A stretch of DNA of 64,000 bases from CAZDWZ01 sp964509425 (GTDB taxonomy: Bacteria > Bdellovibrionota_C > UBA2361 > SZUA-149 > CAZDWZ01). Positions 41,195 through 49,402 of the stretch are shown one piece after another. Position numbers and translations under genes: made by a program. The stretch covers positions 248,001 through 312,000 of the forward strand of contig CAZDWZ010000003.1 in the NCBI GenBank assembly GCA_964509425.1, in the 5' to 3' direction. The notes beneath the pieces are model-generated. The model did not search any database, was not told the origin of the DNA, and saw only the letters and a program-made list of their open reading frames with translations. Numbering within the stretch: the stretch's first letter is position 1; every line of letters begins with the position of its first letter.

Positions 41195-42826
41195 CTATGC
41201 CGAAAGGACGTTGCTGAGCGCGTCACGGAGCGTTCCCGCGCCGTAGGGTTTTTGCAAATAGCCGTGGATGGCGTAATTTTCGAGCAGCTTGCTTTCGTCG
41301 TACCCGCTCGACAGTATGATTTTTGCCGTTGAAGGTTCGTGGAGGAGATGCCTCAGCACTTCTTCACCCCCCATATCGGGCATCGTAAGATCAAGAATGA
41401 CGATATCGACAGCCTGACGGTGACGACGAAAGGTCTCGATACCCTCCCGGCCCGAGGCAGCGATCAGCGCTTCATATCCGAATCCCCGGAGCATGTCGGC
41501 CACCACGGTAAGAACCGGCTCTTCGTCGTCTATCAGAAGGACAAGACCCTTCTCGACCGGCGCGCCTGCGTAGGGTGTGGTCACTGTGTTTGCCGCTTCC
41601 GGTTGGCCCTCCACCAGCGGGAAGAAAACTCGAAATTGGGTGCCTTTCCCCGGTGAGCTTTCGACCTGAATGGCGCCGCCGTGTTTGCGGACGATGCCGA
41701 GTACCGCTGCGAGTCCGAGTCCCCGGCCCGTGAACTTCGTGGTGAAGAACGGGTCAAACATTCGGCTTAGAGTGTCTTCATCCATACCAGAGCCGGAATC
41801 TGTGACCTCCGCAAAGATATATCGACCCGGCAGCATGCCTTCGCGAAGGTAGAGCTGATGGATGGTCTGAACATTCAGGTACACCTCTCCCGTTCTGAGG
41901 GTAACGACCCCCGGATTATTGCCGAGCGCGTCGGACGCGTTCGTGATGAGGTTCATCAGGACCTGGCGAATCTGTGTCGCGTCGCCTGAAATGAGCGGGA
42001 GGTCGATCGGACAGGAGAATCGGACGTCCGCCTTCTTGCTCACCACCGGCTTCAACAAATCACTCATTTCGAGGAGGAGTTTGGAGATGTTCACCGGTTG
42101 TTCGATTAACGTGCTCTGTCCGGAGTATGCGAGGAGTTGATTAGTCAGCTCCGCGAGCCGTTTTGCCGCAACAGCCACATGCTCCAATCGGTTCCGAACA
42201 GATTCGGGACAAGATTCGTCGAGGAGCGCCAAGTCTGTATTTCCGACGACCCCCATGAGCAGGTTGTTGAAATCATGCGCGATTCCGCCCGCCAAAACTC
42301 CGAGACTCTCGAGCTTCTGCGTGCGGAACATTTGTTCTTCCAAGCACCGGCGCTCCTGATCGCTTTTGTACTCCTTTGTAATATCTCGAAATACGATAAC
42401 GCCGCCGATGATTTCGGCCGATTGATTTCGGAGCGGACGGCCGCTCACGCTGACCCACACTCCGGTGGCCCGCCGTTCGTTTTTCACGAAGTAGACTTTT
42501 TGGTCAGTGGATTCGCCTCGAAGGGCGCGGGATATCGGGAGCTCGTCGGGCGGGAAAGGTGTCACCATATCCGGAAGATAATTCCCGATGAGACGCACTC
42601 GCTCCTCCATTTCGAGGTTGAGCATCCCGTAGCCGATGATGTGCTCCGAAGATTTATTACAGAACAACATCTTACCATTTTCGTCGACGACGAAGACGCC
42701 GTCTCCCATGCTGTCGATGATATTGAGAAGGGTCTCGTAACGCTCCTCGAGCGCGAGGACATCCGTGATTCTCGAGATTCCCTCGGCCTCGGTAAGCGTC
42801 GATATTTCTTTGACCAGTTCTTCCAC
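41195..42826 (-). CDS. PAS-hybrid sensor histidine kinase with receiver
   Basis: 543 residues, GTG start. A short N-terminal helix, a PAS domain (about 35-150, DGVFVVDENGKMLFCNKSSE ... VIVFRDITKEY), a dimerisation/H box GGIAHDFNNLL with His184, and an ATPase domain with MNLITNASDALG, VTDSGSGM, MFDPFFTTK and GRGLGLAAVLGIV follow. A receiver domain closes the protein, with DDEEP and phospho-Asp 479 in ILDLTMPD and the lysine in LQKPYG. No membrane segment is seen, so it senses inside the cell. No response regulator gene is adjacent. It lies 127 bp upstream of the glycosyltransferase on the same strand. Confidence 0.95.
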   Translation of the reverse strand: MEELVKEISTLTEAEGISRITDVLALEERYETLLNIIDSMGDGVFVVDENGKMLFCNKSSEHIIGYGMLNLEMEERVRLIGNYLPDMVTPFPPDELPISRALRGESTDQKVYFVKNERRATGVWVSVSGRPLRNQSAEIIGGVIVFRDITKEYKSDQERRCLEEQMFRTQKLESLGVLAGGIAHDFNNLLMGVVGNTDLALLDESCPESVRNRLEHVAVAAKRLAELTNQLLAYSGQSTLIEQPVNISKLLLEMSDLLKPVVSKKADVRFSCPIDLPLISGDATQIRQVLMNLITNASDALGNNPGVVTLRTGEVYLNVQTIHQLYLREGMLPGRYIFAEVTDSGSGMDEDTLSRMFDPFFTTKFTGRGLGLAAVLGIVRKHGGAIQVESSPGKGTQFRVFFPLVEGQPEAANTVTTPYAGAPVEKGLVLLIDDEEPVLTVVADMLRGFGYEALIAASGREGIETFRRHRQAVDIVILDLTMPDMGGEEVLRHLLHEPSTAKIILSSGYDESKLLENYAIHGYLQKPYGAGTLRDALSNVLSA

Positions 42827-43036
42827 GCTTGTAACCTACTCTGTGTTGGAAAACCTCAAACTTTTTAAGCTCTTGTTGATGCTACCTGTCATCGCTGAGC
42901 TAAGCTAGAAGGGGGCGAAAAACTAAATAATCCCTGGAGATTCGTAACGTTCCGTCGTTTCGGATAGTTGCCTGGACTTCAATCTTTGCCTAGAACGGGC
43001 GCTTCTGACTCTCGCTAACCCTCCCCGAAGGACCTC

Positions 43037-43699
43037 ATGGCTGAACTCATAGATTTTATTCTGCATATCAACGCCCACCTGGACGCAATCACCAGAGATT
43101 ATGGCGTTTGGACCTATGCCATTCTCTTTTTAATTGTGTTTTGCGAGACGGGGCTGGTGGTTACGCCATTTTTACCGGGTGATTCGCTGCTTTTTGCGGC
43201 AGGAGCCATTTGTGCTCGGGGTGAACTGAACCCACACGTCATGACAATTCTCCTCATCGTCGCCGCGATTGTCGGTGACGGAGTGAACTATGCGATCGGC
43301 CATTACCTTGGCCCCAAGGTTCTCGAAAAGCCGAACCGGTTTATCCGCCGGGAATATATCGTGAGAACTGAGCGCTTTTACGAGAAGTACGGCGGAAAGG
43401 CTGTCGTCTTCGCGCGATTCGTACCGATTGTGAGAACGTTTGCACCGTTTCTCGCCGGAGTCGGAAGCATGACTTACGGAAGATTTTTGATGTTCAACAT
43501 ACTTGGCGGCATTCTGTGGGTGACATTGTTCGTCTACGGAGGATTCATCTTTGGCGAGGTGCCGATCGTAAAGAAGAATTTCACGTTGGTGATACTCGGC
43601 ATCATCGTCGTTTCGGTGCTTCCCGCAGTCTTCGAATTCATCAAAGCAAAGCGGGAAAAACACGAAGGTGTTCCGACAGTCGCTGAAAGCCGAAGCTGA
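43037..43699 (+). CDS. DedA family membrane protein
   Basis: 220 residues of the DedA/VTT family, thought to scramble or transport undecaprenyl phosphate and other lipids. Typical blocks are FCETGLVVTPFLPGDSLLFAAG, GDGVNYAIGHYLG, and FYEKYGGKAVVFARFVPIVRTFAPFLAGVGSMTYGRF, including the essential acidic and Arg residues of re-entrant helices. The length is standard. A long hairpin lies about 50 bases after the stop. Confidence 0.95.
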   Translation: MAELIDFILHINAHLDAITRDYGVWTYAILFLIVFCETGLVVTPFLPGDSLLFAAGAICARGELNPHVMTILLIVAAIVGDGVNYAIGHYLGPKVLEKPNRFIRREYIVRTERFYEKYGGKAVVFARFVPIVRTFAPFLAGVGSMTYGRFLMFNILGGILWVTLFVYGGFIFGEVPIVKKNFTLVILGIIVVSVLPAVFEFIKAKREKHEGVPTVAESRS

Positions 43700-43749
43700 A
43701 TTACCGGCGAGCGTGCAAATGGCGTCAACACCATTCGGATCGCTTTGAG

Positions 43750-43808
43750 CTGTGCAGCACAAGACAGGAGGGAACCGTAACCCTCCTGTGTCGACTTGTG
43801 CCGTCACA
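43750..43808. terminator. Extended hairpin after dedA
   Basis: Inner stem ACAGGAGGG (43764-43772) with CCCTCCTGT (43781-43789), loop of eight, then GCACAAG (43757-43763) with CTTGTGC (43795-43801), and CTGTG/CACAG outside that. It has no T-run. It separates dedA from the convergent high-GC nagB. Confidence 0.75.
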
Positions 43809-43871
43809 GTGAGGGAATGTGCGGTTTTTGAAGGAAACCAAACGCGTCGACAAGTTGAGCGTTGAACAGAA

Positions 43872-43922
43872 AACTTCGACCATCGGGCAACTTCAACAAT
43901 CGGACAACTTCGACAATCGGGA
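43872..43922. repeat. 17-bp tandem repeat, three copies, beside nagB
   Basis: Units 43872-43888, 43889-43905 and 43906-43922 follow AACTTCGACAATCGGGC with one to three changes. The array ends eight bases before the nagB stop codon. Confidence 0.75.
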
Positions 43923-43929
43923 TGCCCCT

Positions 43930-44691
43930 TCAGCATTGCGTCGCTTGCAGGAGCTTCATCGTCAGCTTGCTCGCCGCGGGCGGGTCGAGCAGCACCGTCA
44001 CGTCCCTGTGTCGGCGGAGCAGCGAGGCCGGGCAGTGGTTCCCGATCGGCCCCTGCAACATGCCCCACACCGGGTCGGCCTTCCCGAGGCCGAACGCCAT
44101 CAGGATCACGCGCGACCAGTACTTGCGAATGGTTCCGACGCCCATCGACACGGCGTGAGTCGGGACGAGGTCAAGCGACCCGAACTCGCGCACCGCATCC
44201 TGCCGGGTGGTCTGATGCAACTCCGACAAAAACGTGCCACCGTCCTCGTCGCAGCCGGGTTCGGCGAATCCGATGTGTCCCGTTCTCCCGATTCCGAGGA
44301 GGCCAATGTCGATGCCCGACGCCGTCGTGTCTCGCGCGATCCGCAGGTCGTAAGCGGCCGGGTCGTCCAGATCCGGGAAGCAGCGGAACTCCGGCGGCGT
44401 CCCCACGCGGTCGTGGAGGTGGGTGGCCATGTAGGTGCGGTAGGACAGCGAGTGACCGGGCGAGAGGCCCCGGTATTCGTCGAGGTTCCACGTGCGGACC
44501 CTGCTCAGGTCCACGCCTTGCCGCGTGGCGGCGGCGATCATCTCACGGTACGTCGGGATCGGCGTGTTCCCGGTGGCGGCTCCGACTTCGGGCGTGCGGT
44601 GCGGGAGGATCCGCGCCACGGTTCCGACGACGAGTTCGGCGGCCACGACGGCGGCCTGCTCGGGGGTGCAGACGATCAGCGAGATCGGCAT
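43930..44691 (-). CDS. nagB: Glucosamine-6-phosphate deaminase family protein, probably transferred
   Basis: 253 residues of the NagB/isomerase family, which converts glucosamine 6-phosphate to fructose 6-phosphate and ammonia. The general-base Asp lies in WNLDEYRGL, the nucleotide-sugar loop is TGNTPIPTY, and the active-site block is GIGRTGHIGFAEPG. There the Asp of the classical GxxDGHIAF motif is Thr, a variant also known in other NagB-like proteins. GGAG lies before the ATG used; an upstream extension to 44754 has no similarity. Codon use differs sharply from neighbours: 36 of the first 40 codons end in G or C, against 22 of 40 in dedA. This suggests horizontal transfer. Confidence 0.9.
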   Translation of the reverse strand: MPISLIVCTPEQAAVVAAELVVGTVARILPHRTPEVGAATGNTPIPTYREMIAAATRQGVDLSRVRTWNLDEYRGLSPGHSLSYRTYMATHLHDRVGTPPEFRCFPDLDDPAAYDLRIARDTTASGIDIGLLGIGRTGHIGFAEPGCDEDGGTFLSELHQTTRQDAVREFGSLDLVPTHAVSMGVGTIRKYWSRVILMAFGLGKADPVWGMLQGPIGNHCPASLLRRHRDVTVLLDPPAASKLTMKLLQATQC

Positions 44692-45012
44692 TGAGGTGTC
44701 TCCAACAGGGCGGGTGATGTTCTGGAACGTCCAGCGTCGACAGCTCACGATCAAAAACTCAGATGAACCTGAGTTCCTGTCCGTGCTGTGGAGAGAAACG
44801 GCTCAGTCTCTCCGCAGCGGACAGCGTGCACAGCTCTACTCTGATGGAAATGGAAAGATCGGTCGGAGGATTCTCTTACACGAGAAGCGCCGCGAGAACG
44901 AATCCTCGGGAAGAAAACTCGAAAATCGCTGGAATTCTTGGGATTTCTTGTTACTTGCCGGACGCAAGAACGCTAACTTTTCGTTCGGCGCACCTTCGCT
45001 CGGGGCACTCCG
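44692..45012. other. Intergenic, 321 bp, upstream of nagB
   Basis: Holds the nagB promoter and the 3' end of the RDD operon. AACTCAG/CTGAGTT (44756-44762, 44769-44775) forms a 7-bp hairpin. GCGTCGACA occurs here near 44734 and again near 43846 on the far side of nagB, too short to prove an insertion footprint. Confidence 0.4.
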
Positions 45013-45561
45013 CTAGATCGGCGCTTCGGACAGCGCATTCTGCACATACCGATAGTTTCCCAGCCGTTCCCAAAGGAAGGCGCCCTCCGGGCGTCTTTGC
45101 GCAATCGCACAAATGACCAGATTCACAAATATGGGAAACAGAAGTCCGCTCAGTGCAAGAGCCGAATTGGAGAACTGGACGGCAAGAAGCGGGCCGATGA
45201 AGAATAAGCAGAACATCTTGAGAGCAAGAATAACGAATCTTCGGAGCGCCTCTTTCCAAGTCAAAGGGCCCCCGTCGGGGCGAAGGAGTAAGATCCCCAT
45301 TGCATACTGACCGGCGGTGCATCGGCGCGGATAGAGCGGGAGCACACAGTGGTAGAAGATGATGAACACGGCGGAGATAAATGTCGTGACGAAGTAGACC
45401 CATCGCTGCTTAGCGGAAAAGAGCACCATCGAGTGGTGAGGGACCGTGAACTCCGGAACAATCATCCAAACAACCCGGGAAGTGAGATAGATAAATGAGA
45501 GAATCAGGAGAACGTCGAGACAAAATGCAGCTATCCGCTTTGTTGGCTTTGCATAGATCAT
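45013..45561 (-). CDS. RDD family membrane protein
   Basis: 182 residues with four to five membrane helices. The RDD signature is RIAAFCLDVLLI in the first helix, and GQYAMGILLLRPDGGPLTWKEALRRF is the typical cytoplasmic loop after helix two. RDD proteins are of uncertain function; some have been linked to ion transport or stress. Last gene of a minus-strand operon with two small SemiSWEET-like genes, overlapping the previous one by 4 bp. Confidence 0.85.
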   Translation of the reverse strand: MIYAKPTKRIAAFCLDVLLILSFIYLTSRVVWMIVPEFTVPHHSMVLFSAKQRWVYFVTTFISAVFIIFYHCVLPLYPRRCTAGQYAMGILLLRPDGGPLTWKEALRRFVILALKMFCLFFIGPLLAVQFSNSALALSGLLFPIFVNLVICAIAQRRPEGAFLWERLGNYRYVQNALSEAPI

Positions 45562-45815
45562 GATTTGCTCCGGCCCCTTTCAATAATCGCACAAAATCCG
45601 CCGACCAGCAGGAAGCACTGCACAATGCTTGTGATCACGAGTGAGGAATCGTCGAGTTTTATGCCAACGCAGAGCCACGAGAGAGTACTGAGAGTGTAAA
45701 AGCCGACGAAACCATGATGCAAGACGCGGTCTCTGGCTGCGCCAAAAATGCTCTCGAAGCAGAGTGCTGCAATTCCTATTGTGCAGAAGACCGCGGCGAG
45801 GACGGCGTGAATCAC
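45558..45815 (-). CDS. SemiSWEET/PQ-loop-like small membrane protein, copy 2
   Basis: 85 residues with three membrane helices. It aligns along most of its length with the gene just upstream (IAALCFESIFGAARD ... LSTLSWLCVGIKLDDSSLVITSIVQCFLLVGG against LAAVCFEADGAFRKS ... SAGIFQWFLFGLFSGDPALLITCSLQLFLLGY), indicating tandem duplication. The triple-helix size and pattern resemble SemiSWEET sugar transporters, which work as dimers, but the PQ residues are not present in either copy. ATGA overlaps at both ends. Confidence 0.65.
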   Translation of the reverse strand: MIHAVLAAVFCTIGIAALCFESIFGAARDRVLHHGFVGFYTLSTLSWLCVGIKLDDSSLVITSIVQCFLLVGGFCAIIERGRSKS

Positions 45816-46102
45816 GATATTTGACTCCGATGAAATCGCACGAATGCTCGAACGAGATAGCCAAGGAGAAAAAGTTGAAGCGAACAGGTGATTAACAATG
45901 CCGGGTCACCTGAGAACAGCCCGAAGAGAAACCACTGAAATATCCCTGCCGAGTAAAATGGCAACGCGAAAGGCGAAGATATTAAAATCGAGTTTCTGCT
46001 TTTTCGAAATGCACCATCTGCTTCGAAGCACACCGCCGCCAGACTAAAGATCCCTCCCATCCAGGTAAGCATTTCGACGGAGACCGTGCTCGAGATGTTC
46101 AT
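45812..46102 (-). CDS. SemiSWEET/PQ-loop-like small membrane protein, copy 1
   Basis: 96 residues with three membrane helices (about 10-28, 42-64, 68-88). WMGGIFSLAAVCFEADGAFRKSRNS at the start and GIFQWFLFGLFSGDPALLITCSLQLFLLGYLVRAF at the end match the SemiSWEET layout of helix, charged turn, then Trp-Gly helix and a hydrophobic final helix, though the helix-1 Pro-Gln is absent. First gene of the operon; its start lies near the divergent acyl-CoA dehydrogenase-like gene. A SemiSWEET pair could form a heterodimeric carrier, which is inference. Confidence 0.7.
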   Translation of the reverse strand: MNISSTVSVEMLTWMGGIFSLAAVCFEADGAFRKSRNSILISSPFALPFYSAGIFQWFLFGLFSGDPALLITCSLQLFLLGYLVRAFVRFHRSQIS

Positions 46103-46196
46103 ATTATTTTCGAATCGTGCCTTTGCATTGTATTTTCCTCATAGCAGTGAGATGGATCGGTGAATAGATATTGTCTATGAGGTCTTGAGAGGTAAG

Positions 46197-47336
46197 ATGG
46201 AAGCCACTGGTAGTTCGCAAAACGAATCGGAGGCGGAGCTCGAACGGGCAGTTCGCCCGATATCCAGGGAGCTTCAGGGTTTCGGATTTCCTCATCTCTC
46301 CAGACTTTTTTCAGTGCTTTCGAACTTCACCAAAAAAGCGAATGAATTTGATGCCTCACCGGAGAAACTTCGGGGGGCCTACAATTTGCTGGGTCGGAGC
46401 GGGTTCCTCGCACTTCGTCGGCCGGCGGAGTGGGGAACTCCGGAAAGCTCGAAAATGGAGTATTTTCTCGCGAAGCTCCTCATTGCGAGGACGAGTGGCG
46501 CGCTCGCGTTTTTATTCGCACAGACCGGGAGCGCGGTGGGGATCATTTCGGCATCAACAAACGAGACGGTCAAGGCGAGAACACTCCCGGACATTCATTT
46601 GGGAACCCCTGGTCTCGGAATCGCCTACGCACATTGCCGACGGCGCGGGAATGTCCCGCTCCATGCGACGCCCTGTTCGGGAGGTTATGTGCTAAACGGC
46701 AGCATCCCCTGGGTTACCGGCCTTGGCTTTTTCGACGAGATTGTCGCGGGGGCGGAATTGCCGGACGGCAGGCACGTACTTGGTCTTCTGCCGTTCAAAG
46801 ATACTCAAGGCCTGCGCTTTGGAGCGCCCATCTCATTGGCCTCCATGGAGGTAACCGCAACTTGTGAAGCGCAGTGCGAAGACTACTTTCTCGATGAGAA
46901 TGAATCAGTGGGGATCCGCGCCCCGGACTGGATCGATGAGGTTGATGAGCAGAAAATTCTGGATGGATGCAGTTTCGTCCTGGGTTGTGCGGGTGCAGGC
47001 GTTGCCGTGCTCGAGCGCCTCGCTGCCGTGACTCACGAACCAGTATCGAAGGCCGCAGCGAATAGCATTGCCGGTGAGTATGACGAGCTTCTCTGCCGCG
47101 TCTTTTCTGCGCTGAAGAATCAAAGCGCGAGCCGGGATGAGCAACTTCGACTGAGAGCTTCGTGCCATAATCTTTCCACTCGCGCGGCATTTACCGCAAT
47201 TGCTGCCACGAGCGGACGGGCGAACCTCAAGTCACACGATGCGCAGCGAATCTACCGCGAGGCCCTCGCTTGGGCAGTGCTCGCTCAATCACGAAGTGTT
47301 CGCGAGGCGACCCTGAAGAATTTGGCCGGGCTCTAA
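46197..47336 (+). CDS. Acyl-CoA dehydrogenase family protein
   Basis: About 379 residues with the dehydrogenase layout of an N-terminal helical domain, a middle beta domain (GYVLNGSIPWVTGLGFFDEIVAGAEL is the FAD/substrate block) and a C-terminal helical bundle. The usual acyl-CoA dehydrogenase catalytic Glu cannot be placed with confidence, and the C-terminal domain is shorter and more divergent than in fatty-acid enzymes, so it may belong to the flavin monooxygenase/desulfurisation-like branch. ATG at 46197 is used (the frame opens four codons earlier, at 46185). It is divergent from the SemiSWEET-RDD operon. Confidence 0.78.
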   Translation: MEATGSSQNESEAELERAVRPISRELQGFGFPHLSRLFSVLSNFTKKANEFDASPEKLRGAYNLLGRSGFLALRRPAEWGTPESSKMEYFLAKLLIARTSGALAFLFAQTGSAVGIISASTNETVKARTLPDIHLGTPGLGIAYAHCRRRGNVPLHATPCSGGYVLNGSIPWVTGLGFFDEIVAGAELPDGRHVLGLLPFKDTQGLRFGAPISLASMEVTATCEAQCEDYFLDENESVGIRAPDWIDEVDEQKILDGCSFVLGCAGAGVAVLERLAAVTHEPVSKAAANSIAGEYDELLCRVFSALKNQSASRDEQLRLRASCHNLSTRAAFTAIAATSGRANLKSHDAQRIYREALAWAVLAQSRSVREATLKNLAGL

Positions 47337-47468
47337 TCGAGACGCAAGATTTTACTTGCAAAACCTCCAGAATATCGGAGTCTAGAGCGTGTGCTCCGCA
47401 ATAAGGGTACGCGCGGAACTTGCCCTAAGCGCCGAAACCGAGATCGGCTAATCTGAACGAGCCCAAGA

Positions 47469-49376
47469 ATGACGCCCCCAGCTGATTTGAATTCAAAGTC
47501 TTTCGCCCTTGGGTTGCCGTTTGCGGCGGCGTTTTATCTTGGGAGTTTGTTTTCTTACCTCGGCTTCCGAACTGTCTTTGGGATTTCAACAAGCATTTTC
47601 AGTGTCGCGGAAATCTCCTTGTTCTATTTCTTCGTAGTCGCGCTGCTTGTTGAAGTCTCATCAAGTACGAGTCTCCGAACCCCAACAAAAGTCGGCGTCT
47701 CGTGGCTCGTCGTTTGTTCGCCGCTTTTCGGCTTTTTCGCTCCTGGATTATTGAGGGTTTGCTTCGGTGTGGGTGGTTTCTGCGGGATAGTGCTGCTCGT
47801 GAGACGCTCGGCAAATCTTCGCGCCGTGCTTCCGCTGCTTCTCTCGGCATTTGTCTTCAGTGTTCTCTGTGCCGTTCGAGCGAACACCTATGTGTCGTGG
47901 ACAGGAGTTTATTCACCCGCGATGACGACCGAGCTGGCTGAGCTCGGCCTGCTACAAAAAGACCTTTTTCACATCTCCAGCATCGTCGCCATGATCAAGG
48001 AGTTTGGTGTCGTGAGCACCGGAGTTCATGGCCTGACTGAGACGAGCACGCATTATTTCCCGTATTATTGGGTTGCGGGGCTCGCAAAGATCTACCACCT
48101 CCCGGCGATCGAAAGTCTTGGCGTGATTTTTAGCCTCGTCGTTCTCCCGCTCTCCGTATTTTCATTCTCTCTCGTATCGCTCTCGGCTTCCGCAACGGAG
48201 CGGAGCAGCACTGTCGCCTGGATGGTTTTAAGTGCGTTGCTGGTTATGACCGCAATCTCGCCGATTAATGTGCTTGATAACTTCAATTTTGCGACCTCCT
48301 TTATTTTGTTTTCTCTGACTCTTCCGGAACTCGTTCGTTCGCGTTCGCAGTCGTTTTTGAGGAACGTGTCGCTTCTTTTTCCCTTGGCGCTGGCCTGTGC
48401 TGTTTTTAAAGTAAAGCCGCACACATCGGTATTTCTCTTTCTGTTGTTTGTGTTTGCTGCGGCGTTCGGCGCTCTGTCGCGGAGCGGAGGGAGGCGAAAG
48501 CTTTTCGTTTCATTACTTACTGCTGGCGTTCTGCTTTCAGTAATTGGCTATGCGCTGCTGCCGCGTGACTCCGTCTATTTCACCTACCTCCGGACGATGA
48601 AGCCGTTCAACGTCAACGTTACATTCCCCGGGACCGCCGTCTTTTATCTCGTTGCTGCATTCAGTTTGAGCGTTCTGTATCTTCAAGATCGAAAGCTACG
48701 AGAGAACTCGAATTTTTGGAGCGTCGCTTTTCTCTCGGCGTTCAGCGCAGCTTTCATTGTCATTCGAGGAATTCCGGATGGGAACGCCCACTATTTTTCG
48801 TTTTTGCTTGCTACGTATTCGCTATTCGTCCTCTGCCGGTCCAGTGCGGTCTCGGTGGTGATGCTGCGGCTTGAGAGAGCGAAAGCGGCTCGAGTCGAGC
48901 AATGGTGGGCAGTGTTTGTGCTCTTAGCGGTGCTTTATAGCGGATATTTTGTTCGAATCGATTTTTTGAAGGAGAGAAGAATCATCACCCAGGCACAGCA
49001 GTCGAACGCTGAGTCCCTTGTTCGTGACCTCAAGGCAAAGGTCTCGGAGATCAAGCCAAAGAAATTTGCCGTGTACGTTCCGTCCGACCAGCAGAGGCTC
49101 TGGAGCACAGTCAAACATTGCCAGAGCGCTCCCTTCGTGGTTCCAGCTCTGCTGGAGCGGCCGAGGTTATTTGGTCTCTCACCGAAGGCAGTTTGCCCAG
49201 GACTGGACCGAACGGGGTATGGGTTTGAAAATATCGGGCTCGACAAGCGGCGGGAATCGGTGAGTGATGCGGAACTCTGCGAAGCGGCCGCGTTGTTCGG
49301 TATCACGTCCGTTGTGGAAGCAACATATTCATCAGAGACGGTGGTCCGGGAAATTGCTTGTCAGAAGGGCTCTTGA
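47469..49376 (+). CDS. Large polytopic membrane protein, GT-C-like
   Basis: 635 residues with about 12-14 membrane helices and a C-terminal soluble domain of about 130 residues (from KERRIITQAQQSNAESLVRDLK). A large first periplasmic loop (ANTYVSWTGVYSPAMTTELAELG ... TSTHYFPYYWVAGLAKIYHLP) resembles GT-C glycosyltransferases or O-antigen polymerase-like proteins, but I see no definite catalytic motif. Thr/Ser/Phe-rich composition is normal for this class. It begins 132 bp after the dehydrogenase and ends 26 bp from the convergent zinc-ribbon gene. Confidence 0.7.
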   Translation: MTPPADLNSKSFALGLPFAAAFYLGSLFSYLGFRTVFGISTSIFSVAEISLFYFFVVALLVEVSSSTSLRTPTKVGVSWLVVCSPLFGFFAPGLLRVCFGVGGFCGIVLLVRRSANLRAVLPLLLSAFVFSVLCAVRANTYVSWTGVYSPAMTTELAELGLLQKDLFHISSIVAMIKEFGVVSTGVHGLTETSTHYFPYYWVAGLAKIYHLPAIESLGVIFSLVVLPLSVFSFSLVSLSASATERSSTVAWMVLSALLVMTAISPINVLDNFNFATSFILFSLTLPELVRSRSQSFLRNVSLLFPLALACAVFKVKPHTSVFLFLLFVFAAAFGALSRSGGRRKLFVSLLTAGVLLSVIGYALLPRDSVYFTYLRTMKPFNVNVTFPGTAVFYLVAAFSLSVLYLQDRKLRENSNFWSVAFLSAFSAAFIVIRGIPDGNAHYFSFLLATYSLFVLCRSSAVSVVMLRLERAKAARVEQWWAVFVLLAVLYSGYFVRIDFLKERRIITQAQQSNAESLVRDLKAKVSEIKPKKFAVYVPSDQQRLWSTVKHCQSAPFVVPALLERPRLFGLSPKAVCPGLDRTGYGFENIGLDKRRESVSDAELCEAAALFGITSVVEATYSSETVVREIACQKGS

Positions 49377-49402
49377 AATCAACTGGCCATGAAACGAAAA
49401 GT

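Noticed and set aside
43172..44068. 298-codon minus-strand frame over dedA
   Set aside because: It covers dedA and an intergenic hairpin and shows no domain, so it is a shadow.
43819..44694. 291-codon plus-strand frame across nagB
   Set aside because: High GC removes stop codons on both strands; this frame is Arg/Pro/His-rich without a fold, whereas the minus strand is a clear NagB protein.
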